Assembly (NCBI RefSeq): GCF_003116035.1 | Contig: NZ_LGQW01000015.1 | Coordinates: 7,465,305 to 7,529,304, forward strand | Reading direction: 5' to 3' | Length of the DNA stretch: 64,000 nt | Origin: Azospirillum sp. TSH64 | GTDB lineage: Bacteria > Pseudomonadota > Alphaproteobacteria > Azospirillales > Azospirillaceae | Shown: positions 58,120 to 64,000 of the stretch, piece by piece | How the letters are laid out: every line of letters starts with the position of its first letter | Numbering within the stretch: the stretch's first letter is position 1 | Position numbers and translations under genes: made by a program | The notes under the pieces: generated by a model | The model's input: the letters and a program-made list of their open reading frames with translations, nothing else | What the model was told of the DNA's origin: nothing | Databases searched by the model: none

Positions 58120-59295
58120 TCAGGCGGTGACGCCCGTCGGTGACGGCTCGTCCCGCACCCCCACCATCGTCTCCTCCGCCAGCCAGTCCACCACCCGCCG
58201 CAAAGCCTCGTCCTCGCTGGCGCCGTCGGCGAGCGCCGCCTGGAAGATCTCGATCTGCCGGTGCGCGCTGGTGCCGCGCTTCAGAATTTCACGCGCCCGC
58301 CCGACCTCGGCGGTGCAGCCGAAATGCTCGGCATCCTCGCGGGTCAGGTCGATGATCTCGTCCAGCAGGTCGGCGTAGGGCACGATGCGGCCTTGCCCGA
58401 AATCGACCAGCCCGCTGTCCAGGCCGTAGCGCTGGGCGCGCCAGCGGTTTTCCTCGATCAGCAGGTTCTTGTAGGGCCGCCACGTCACATTGCGCAGCTT
58501 CAGCCGCCACAGCATGCGCAGCAGGCAGCGATATAGCGCCGCCACCGTCACCGCATCGTCCAGCCGGGTGCAGATGTCGGTAATGCGCATCTCCAGCGTC
58601 GGGAAGCGCGAGGACGGGCGGATGTCCCACCACAGCTTGCTGGCATCCTCGATCACCCCGGCATTCACGAGAACCGCGACGTGGCTCTGATACTCGCCAT
58701 AGCTCTGGAAGCCGGCGGGCATGCCGGTGCGCGGCAGCTCGTGCCAGACGCTGAGCCGGTAGGAGCGGCGCTCCATGTCGCGCCCGCGCCAGAAGGGCGA
58801 GGAGGTCGACAGCGCCAGCAGGTGCGGCAGGAAATAGCGGACCTGATTCATCAGGTCGATGCGCAGGTCATCATCTTCGATCCCGACATGCACATGCATG
58901 CCACAGATCATCAGCCGGCGGGCCGGCGCACCGAGGTCGCGGGCCAGCATGTTGTAGCGGTCGCGGTTGGTGTGCTTCTGCGGCTCCCATGCGGCGAAGG
59001 GATGGGTCGAGGCGGCGATCGGCGCCAGCCCGTAGCGGTCGGCCACCCCGGCCACCGTGCCGCGCAGCGCCGCCAACTCGGCCCGCGCCTCGTCCAGCGT
59101 CTTGCAGACCGGCGTTCCCACCTCGATCTGGCAGCGCAGGAATTCCGGATGGATGCGGCCGGGCGCCTGTTCCTGGCAGGCTTCCAGCATCTCGTCCGGC
59201 GGGCTGGTCACGATGTCGCGCGTGCCGCGGTCGACCAGCAGATATTCCTCTTCCAGGCCGAGGGTGAAGGACGGTTCGGTCACGGTGCTTTCCAT
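58120..59295 (-). CDS. ybdK: Carboxylate-amine ligase, YbdK/GCS2 family
   Basis: A 391-residue ATP-dependent ligase of the glutamate-cysteine ligase 2 family. The N-terminal LGLEEEYLLVD, the HVHVGIED metal-region histidines, and ENRWRAQRYG fit the family. YbdK of Escherichia coli has weak glutamate-cysteine ligase activity; the natural reaction is generally unknown. It is 6 bp downstream of an N-formylglutamate amidohydrolase gene on the same strand, so the two form a pair. Confidence 0.9.
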   Translation of the reverse strand: MESTVTEPSFTLGLEEEYLLVDRGTRDIVTSPPDEMLEACQEQAPGRIHPEFLRCQIEVGTPVCKTLDEARAELAALRGTVAGVADRYGLAPIAASTHPFAAWEPQKHTNRDRYNMLARDLGAPARRLMICGMHVHVGIEDDDLRIDLMNQVRYFLPHLLALSTSSPFWRGRDMERRSYRLSVWHELPRTGMPAGFQSYGEYQSHVAVLVNAGVIEDASKLWWDIRPSSRFPTLEMRITDICTRLDDAVTVAALYRCLLRMLWRLKLRNVTWRPYKNLLIEENRWRAQRYGLDSGLVDFGQGRIVPYADLLDEIIDLTREDAEHFGCTAEVGRAREILKRGTSAHRQIEIFQAALADGASEDEALRRVVDWLAEETMVGVRDEPSPTGVTA

Positions 59296-59301
59296 GCGGT
59301 G

Positions 59302-60159
59302 TCAGGCCCGGGGATAATGGTGGACGACCGTCAGCGACGGCAGGGAGAGCAGAGGGTCCAGCGCGTCGCCGATCACCTGCGCCCAGAGATCGGCGCCCTC
59401 CGGCGTGGCGATCAGGTCCTGCCGCACCTCAAGCAGGACATTGGGGTAGCCGGCGGGGGTCGCATGGGTTTCCACCGTGCCGCCCAGCGTGCCGCGGCCG
59501 GAATAGGGCTGGTTGTCGCCGACGCACCAACGGCCGTCGGCCTTCAGCGCGTCGATCAGCGGCACCGGCAGGCGCGGATCGTTGTCCCACAGAACGCCGA
59601 TGTGCCAGGGCCGCGCCACCCCGCGCATGGCCGGGGTGAAGCTGTGCACCGAAACCAGCACCGGCACCTGCCCGCGGGCGCGGATCGCTGCGACCGCCGC
59701 CGCGACCGCGGCGTGGTAGGGCTTGAACAGCGCCTCCACCCGCTGCGCCTGGGCCTCGGCATCGAGCGCACGGTTGCCGGGGATCACCACGTCGTCGCTG
59801 ACCACCGGGATGGCGGTCGGATCCTCAAGCGCCCGGTTCGGATCGATCACCAGCCGGGAGAATCCGGAGAGCACCGCGGTGGCGCCGAACCGCTTCGCCA
59901 GCCGCCGCGTCACCTCGGCCGCGCCGATGTCGTAGGCGATGTGGCGGCAGAGCTGCTCCTCCGGCAGACCGAGGTCGGCCAGCGACCGCGGGACCGCGCG
60001 GGAGGCGTGGTCGCACAGCAGCAGCAGCGGTCCGCCGGCATCCGGGTTCAGCGTGGTCACCGGCGGCGGATCGCCGGGTCCCAGCAGCGGAACGGCACTG
60101 CGCGGTGCCGGCGCGGGGGCGGTGACGGGCTGGCGATGTTCGGAAGGTGATGTGGCCAT
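59302..60159 (-). CDS. N-formylglutamate amidohydrolase family enzyme, second copy
   Basis: A 285-residue zinc amidohydrolase of the N-formylglutamate deformylase family. Metal-binding features are LLLCDHASRAVP (near residue 48) and VLVSVHSFTPAMRG (His, near 170), with VLLEVRQDLI near the end. It is a different subgroup from the copy at 30837-31703 (short identity only). The ATG at 60159 is used; a GTG two codons upstream is possible. The coupling to a YbdK-like ligase suggests they act in one path on a glutamyl or N-acyl amino acid compound. Confidence 0.87.
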   Translation of the reverse strand: MATSPSEHRQPVTAPAPAPRSAVPLLGPGDPPPVTTLNPDAGGPLLLLCDHASRAVPRSLADLGLPEEQLCRHIAYDIGAAEVTRRLAKRFGATAVLSGFSRLVIDPNRALEDPTAIPVVSDDVVIPGNRALDAEAQAQRVEALFKPYHAAVAAAVAAIRARGQVPVLVSVHSFTPAMRGVARPWHIGVLWDNDPRLPVPLIDALKADGRWCVGDNQPYSGRGTLGGTVETHATPAGYPNVLLEVRQDLIATPEGADLWAQVIGDALDPLLSLPSLTVVHHYPRA

Positions 60160-60279
60160 ATGCCACACTAACGCAACCGCGACGCCGGGCGGAAGCGCGG
60201 CCGATGGTGGTAGCCCGAACGGCAAGATGCTAGGCTGTCCTTCCCTCTCCCGCGCGAACCCACCCGGAAGACGACCCGC

Positions 60280-60984
60280 ATGCTTCGCCTGCTTTCCCTC
60301 TGCCTTGCCGTGATGGCGCTGCTCAGCGCTTGCGGACCCGTTTACGAGACGCAGTACAGCCTCGTCCCGCCAAGCTCGGCCGAAGGTCGGCTCTGTGTCA
60401 ACCAGTGCCAGCAGAACCGCAACTACTGCCGCCAGAACTGCGGCATGTCGCAGCAGGCCTGCGTGAACGAGGCGCGGTCGCGCGCCCTCTACGACTATCA
60501 GGCCTACGTCAACCGCCAGCAGGCGGAGAAGAAGCCGATCAAGAAGTCGGTGGGTGATTTCGACCGCTCCTATTCCTGCGGCAACAGCAGCTGCGAAGCG
60601 CGCTGCGAATCCGACTATCGCGACTGCTTCGGCGGAAGCTGCGGCGGGCAGGTGGTCGCCAAGCGCGTCTGCACCGCCTTCTGCGACCAGGAAAAGCCGG
60701 CGCCCACCGCGCCGATGCTGAGCCCGGTGCCGCCGGGCGGCGTTCAGGCGCCGATGATGCAGGCGCCGATGGGGGCCGCTCCGATGTCGAACAATGGTGG
60801 CTATGCCGCCGGTTCGTCGCTGTGCCAGCCCGGCATGCGGGTGTCCGTGGAATGGAAGGGCGACTGGTATCCGGCCACCGTCAAGGACCATCCCCGCAAG
60901 GACGGCCGTTGCCCGGTGCACTATGACGATTTCGGCTCGGAGGACGACGAGTCGGTCGCGCTACGCCGCATCCGTCCGCGCTGA
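60280..60984 (+). CDS. Cys-rich lipoprotein with Tudor-like C-terminal domain
   Basis: A 234-residue predicted lipoprotein. The lipobox LLSAC places the acyl-cysteine at residue 18. The following 120 residues hold about 14 cysteines in repeated CX3C and CX6C spacing (CVNQC, CRQNC, CEARC, CFGGSC, CTAFC), likely disulfide-bonded in the periplasm. A Pro/Met-rich linker (about 145-180) leads to a C-terminal segment of about 50 residues, GMRVSVEWKGDWYPATVKDH followed by a VHYDDFGSEDDE patch and ALRRIRPR, which has the pattern of Tudor/agenet-like barrels. Function unknown; envelope location is inferred. Confidence 0.72.
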   Translation: MLRLLSLCLAVMALLSACGPVYETQYSLVPPSSAEGRLCVNQCQQNRNYCRQNCGMSQQACVNEARSRALYDYQAYVNRQQAEKKPIKKSVGDFDRSYSCGNSSCEARCESDYRDCFGGSCGGQVVAKRVCTAFCDQEKPAPTAPMLSPVPPGGVQAPMMQAPMGAAPMSNNGGYAAGSSLCQPGMRVSVEWKGDWYPATVKDHPRKDGRCPVHYDDFGSEDDESVALRRIRPR

Positions 60985-61097
60985 TCCGCGGTTTTTCCCA
61001 TCGCCGCCGGCAGCCTCCGGGAGAGTCCCGGGGGCGCACGGCAGCCATGACTTGCGTCCCGCTGGCCCAGCAACCGAGCGGCCGTTATAAGCGGTCC

Positions 61098-62015
61098 ATG
61101 CCAGACGCCAGTGCCTTCCCCGTCGACCATGCGTACCGGACCCAGCGCATCGCCCTGATCGCGCTGCTGGTCGGCGCCTTGGGCATCGCCTTTGCCCCCA
61201 TCTTCGTCCGGCTGTCGGAGGTCGGACCGGTCGCCACCGGCTTCTGGCGGACCGCGCTGGCGATGCCGGCACTGGGGCTGTGGATGGCCGCCGAGTCGCG
61301 GCAGCGGGGCGGGCGCTCCAGCCGCCGCCCCTCCTCGGTCTCCGACTATGCCCGCCTGTCGCTGGCCGGCCTGTTCTTCGCCGGCGACCTTGCGATCTGG
61401 CACACGTCGATTCGCTTCACTTCGGTCGCCAACTCGACGCTGCTGGCGAACTTCGCCCCGCTCTACGTGGCGCCGGCCGCCTGGTTCCTGTTCAAGGAGC
61501 GGATCACCCGCCGTTTCGTCATGGGCATGCTGCTGGCACTGGCGGGCGCCATCGTGCTGATGGGGGAGAGCTTCCAGCTCGATGCCGATCATCTGTTCGG
61601 CGATGGGCTGGCCCTGCTCACCGCCGCCTTCTATGCCGGCTACATCCTGTCGGTCGGGCGGCTGCGCGCGGAATTCTCCACCGCCACCATCATGACCTGG
61701 AGCGGCGCGATATCCGCCTTGGTGCTGTTGCCGATCGGCCTGTATGACGGCGAGCCGATGCTGCCGGCGAGCGCGTCCGGCTGGGCGGTGCTGGCGGGCC
61801 TTGCCCTGTTCAGCCACGCCTGCGGCCAGAGCCTGATCGCCTACGCCCTGGCGCATCTGCCGGCGTCCTTCTCGTCGGTCAGCCTGCTGCTTCAGCCGGC
61901 AGCGGCAGCCATCCTCGCCTGGGTTCTCCTGAGTGAGCCTCTGGGCCCGTTGCAGGCACTGGGTGCCGCGGTGATCCTGGCGGGCATCCTGCTGGCCCGC
62001 CCCGGCGGCCGCTGA
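61098..62015 (+). CDS. DMT superfamily exporter (EamA)
   Basis: A 305-residue inner-membrane protein with ten hydrophobic helices in two EamA repeats. Hallmarks are FAPIFVRLSEVGPVATGFWR in the first repeat and ASFSSVSLLLQPAAAAILAW, LSEPLG in the second. Substrate unknown, probably a metabolite or amino acid exporter. ATG at 61098 chosen; an ATG at 61047 would add an unmatched tail. Confidence 0.88.
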   Translation: MPDASAFPVDHAYRTQRIALIALLVGALGIAFAPIFVRLSEVGPVATGFWRTALAMPALGLWMAAESRQRGGRSSRRPSSVSDYARLSLAGLFFAGDLAIWHTSIRFTSVANSTLLANFAPLYVAPAAWFLFKERITRRFVMGMLLALAGAIVLMGESFQLDADHLFGDGLALLTAAFYAGYILSVGRLRAEFSTATIMTWSGAISALVLLPIGLYDGEPMLPASASGWAVLAGLALFSHACGQSLIAYALAHLPASFSSVSLLLQPAAAAILAWVLLSEPLGPLQALGAAVILAGILLARPGGR

Positions 62016-62178
62016 CCCCCAGGTCCGGGCGGTTGCCCATCGCCATCGCCGCCATAGTTTTCCATCCCGTGGGCAAGGCGCCGCAGCGCGGCGGTCGGGC
62101 ATTGACCGCACCCGCCGGGACCGTTACCGGTATGACCATCCAGCAATGAACCGCCTTCCGACCAAAGGGGAACAACCC

Positions 62179-62952
62179 GTGCCCGGCACCGACGACAGCG
62201 CTCACGTCCCCTCCTCTTCCCAGCGCATTTCGGAGTGGGTGGCGCAACAGCTCCTCGACCGCATTGCGCGGGGCGAGCTGGTGCCGGGTGAACGTCTGCC
62301 GGGCGAGCGCCAGCTGGCTGAACAGCTGCATGTCAGCCGGGTTTCCGTTCGTGCCGCGCTGCAGAAGTTGAAGACGCAGGGCTTCCTGACCGCAGTCCAG
62401 GGCGGCGGCACCCGTGTCGTCTCCTCGGCCGGCGTAATGGACGGGGCATTGACCGCCATGGTCCGCAGCACCCACCAGAACCTGTGCGACCTCGTCGAAA
62501 TCCGCATGGCACTGGAGAGCTGGGCCGCCCGCCGCGCCGCGGAGCGCGCGACGCCGGAGCAGATCGACACCATCGGCCGCATTTTGGCGGCGATGACCGA
62601 GACCAACCGCGACGGCGGTCGCGCTGCCGACGACATGGATTTCCACGTCGCCGTCGCCCAGGCGTCGGGCAGCCCGGTCTACCTCCATCTGCTGTCGACC
62701 ATCCGCGACATCCTCGGCAACATGGTCGAGATGAAGCACACGGAACCCTTCATGGAAAACCATGAAACGCTGATGATCGAGCATCACCGCGCCATCCATC
62801 AGGCCCTCGCCCGCCGCGACCCGGACGGCGCCGCGAACGCCGTCACCGCTCATCTCGGCTGGATCCTGGCGCGCTACCGCACGATGTCCGACCATTCCGC
62901 CGGCGGCACCGACAGCGCGACCGACGCCTCCCCCTCCCCCAGCGCCGGCTGA
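62179..62952 (+). CDS. FadR/GntR family transcriptional regulator with FCD domain
   Basis: A 257-residue regulator. The N-terminal winged helix-turn-helix is at about residues 18-85 (LVPGERLPGERQLAEQLHVS then RVSVRAALQKLKTQGF). The C-terminal FCD domain binds metal through Asp and His residues (DDMDFHVAVAQASGSP; EHHRAIHQALARRD). Start is GTG at 62179, which has AGGGGA at good distance, instead of the ATG at 62146 that lacks a site. The regulated genes are not obvious; the DMT exporter upstream on the same strand is one option. It ends at a bidirectional terminator shared with adk. Confidence 0.88.
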   Translation: MPGTDDSAHVPSSSQRISEWVAQQLLDRIARGELVPGERLPGERQLAEQLHVSRVSVRAALQKLKTQGFLTAVQGGGTRVVSSAGVMDGALTAMVRSTHQNLCDLVEIRMALESWAARRAAERATPEQIDTIGRILAAMTETNRDGGRAADDMDFHVAVAQASGSPVYLHLLSTIRDILGNMVEMKHTEPFMENHETLMIEHHRAIHQALARRDPDGAANAVTAHLGWILARYRTMSDHSAGGTDSATDASPSPSAG

Positions 62953-62985
62953 CACCGGCAGCCCGCTCCAAAGACGGCAAAAAAG

Positions 62986-63023
62986 AAAGGCCGCAGCCTC
63001 CGGATGGAGACTGCGGCCTTTTT
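62986..63023. terminator. Bidirectional terminator between gntR and adk
   Basis: A perfect 11-bp stem AAAGGCCGCAG / CTGCGGCCTTT flanks a 14-base interior; TTTTT follows on the plus strand and TTTCTTTTTT on the minus strand. Confidence 0.9.
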
Positions 63024-63044
63024 CTATCCGACCGACGGCGATCC

Positions 63045-63692
63045 TCAGCTGGCGAGGATCGTCCCGATCTGCTTGGTAACCTCATCGATGTCGGCCATGC
63101 CGTCCACCACCTTCAGCACGCCGCGGCCCTGGTAATAGGGCAGGATCGGCGCGGTCTGCTGGTGATACTGGCCCAGGCGGGTGGTCACCGTCTCCGCATT
63201 GTCGTCGGCGCGCCGCTTGAATTCGGTGCTGCCGCAGACATCGCAGACGCCCTCGACCTTCGGCTTCTCGAAGCTGTCGTGATAGCCCTTGCCGCACTTG
63301 GCGCAGGTATAACGGCCGGTGATGCGGTCAACAAGCACGTCGTCGACCACCCGCATCTCGATCACGTGATCGAGCTTCAGGCCCTTCTCATCCAGCATCC
63401 GATCCAGCGCCTCGGCCTGAGCGACCGTGCGCGGGAACCCGTCGAGGATGAAGCCGTTCTTCACGTCAGGCTTCGAAATGCGTTCGGCGATCATGCTGAC
63501 CATCAGCTCGTCCGGCATCAGCTTGCCGGCGGCCATGATCTCCTTCGCCTGCTGCCCGAGCGGCCCGCCTTCCGCCACCATGGCGCGGAGCATGTCGCCG
63601 GTCGACAACTGCACCAGACCACGAGTGTCTTCCAGACGGCGCGCCTGGGTCCCCTTCCCGGCGCCCGGCGGACCGAGCAGTATGAGGTTCAT
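63045..63692 (-). CDS. adk: Adenylate kinase
   Basis: Adenylate kinase balances ATP, ADP and AMP. The 215-residue long form has the P-loop GPPGAGKGTQ, the FPRT motif in GFPRTVAQAE, and a four-cysteine zinc lid (CAKCGKGYHDSF and CDVCGS). It starts directly at the secY stop codon (TAATG, one shared base), as in ribosomal spc operons. A terminator follows, so rpsM and rpsK, which usually come next, are not here. Confidence 0.97.
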   Translation of the reverse strand: MNLILLGPPGAGKGTQARRLEDTRGLVQLSTGDMLRAMVAEGGPLGQQAKEIMAAGKLMPDELMVSMIAERISKPDVKNGFILDGFPRTVAQAEALDRMLDEKGLKLDHVIEMRVVDDVLVDRITGRYTCAKCGKGYHDSFEKPKVEGVCDVCGSTEFKRRADDNAETVTTRLGQYHQQTAPILPYYQGRGVLKVVDGMADIDEVTKQIGTILAS

Positions 63693-64000
63693 TACTTTCT
63701 CCCCCGAAGCTTCGATTTCTTGATCAATCCCTCATACTGGTGGGCCAGCAGGTGGGAATGAATCTGCGCAACCGTGTCCATCGTGACGGTGACCACGATC
63801 AGCAGGCTGGTGCCGCCAAAATAAAACGGAACCGAGTGCTGGGATATCAGGATTTCGGGGAGGAGACAAACCGCCACAAGGTAGGCGGAGCCGATGACCG
63901 TCAGCCGCGTCAGCACGTAGTCGATGTGGTCGGCGGTGTTCTTGCCCGGACGGATGCCGGGGATGAAGCCGCCGTACTTACGCAGGTTGTCGGCCGTCTC
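63692..64000 (-). CDS. secY: Preprotein translocase subunit SecY (3' end only)
   Basis: The frame runs off the right edge; only the last 102 codons are visible. They encode the C-terminal part of SecY, including KYGGFIPGIRPGKNTADHID and the last helices, ending KKSKLRGRK. SecY is the channel of the Sec translocon. Overlaps adk by one base. Confidence 0.95.
   Translation of the reverse strand, partial: ETADNLRKYGGFIPGIRPGKNTADHIDYVLTRLTVIGSAYLVAVCLLPEILISQHSVPFYFGGTSLLIVVTVTMDTVAQIHSHLLAHQYEGLIKKSKLRGRK

Overview
The window is about 64 kb of GC-rich chromosomal DNA from an alphaproteobacterial nitrogen fixer, most likely Azospirillum or a close relative in the Rhodospirillales. The evidence is the gene order iscA-nifU-nifS-nifV-cysE-nifW followed by convergent fixABCX, the sigma-54/NifA control sites, alphaproteobacterial markers (DUF1476 ATPase zeta subunit, PlcP/Agt lipid enzymes, DUF1127) and the overall protein sequences. 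No rRNA, tRNA, CRISPR array, prophage or insertion sequence was recognised. Both ends cut genes: purB on the left lacks its first codons, and secY on the right shows only its 3' end.

Layout. 1-5.4 kb: purB, bolA, a monothiol glutaredoxin, rarD, and a divergent TetR/ene-reductase pair with two matching inverted repeats between them. 5.4-16.2 kb: nitrogen-fixation accessory island. A NifA-type upstream site and a near-perfect sigma-54 promoter drive iscA-nifUSV-cysE-nifW; an unknown helical-repeat protein reads away from the same region; a 100-residue unknown and a lone receiver-domain protein separate nifW from fixX-C-B-A, which has its own perfect sigma-54 promoter and NifA site. The nitrogenase structural genes are not here. 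The genes present supply Fe-S clusters (NifU/NifS/IscA, with CysE providing cysteine), homocitrate (NifV), a NifW function and the electron-bifurcating FixABCX complex that feeds low-potential electrons to nitrogenase.

16.2-27.6 kb: a large hybrid histidine kinase, a probable BglII-fold endonuclease with no visible methylase, LysE exporter, the lipid A genes lpxL-lpxK-waaA, then a plcP-agt pair with a divergent diacylglycerol kinase, which look like a phosphate-sparing membrane lipid remodelling module. 27.6-37.7 kb: alkA, purS, purC, an NRDE protein, DUF1476, two divergent N-acyl amino acid hydrolases, creA, a PerM-type permease, a DUF6352-like protein, a lysophospholipase-like hydrolase and rlpA.

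37.7-45.4 kb: phaJ, ribF, a Bcr/CflA exporter overlapping mgtC tail to tail, an ornithine/lysine decarboxylase with a structured leader and a 40-codon upstream reading frame, DUF1127, a HAD phosphatase, a cupin. 45.5-49.7 kb: tripartite tricarboxylate transporter (tctA, tctB, and divergent tctC), and queC. 49.7-58.1 kb: PAS histidine kinase, alpha/beta hydrolase, O-acetylhomoserine sulfhydrylase preceded by an intrinsic-terminator leader, and an Fe(III) ABC importer. 58.1-64 kb: a YbdK-like ligase coupled to a second N-formylglutamate amidohydrolase, a Cys-rich lipoprotein with a Tudor-like C-terminus, a DMT exporter, a FadR-type regulator, adk and the end of secY.

The best candidates for undescribed biology are the unknown protein sharing the nif control region, the small proteins between nifW and fixX, the isolated BglII-like nuclease, the two leader RNAs (ornithine decarboxylase and O-acetylhomoserine sulfhydrylase), and the Cys-rich/Tudor-like lipoprotein.
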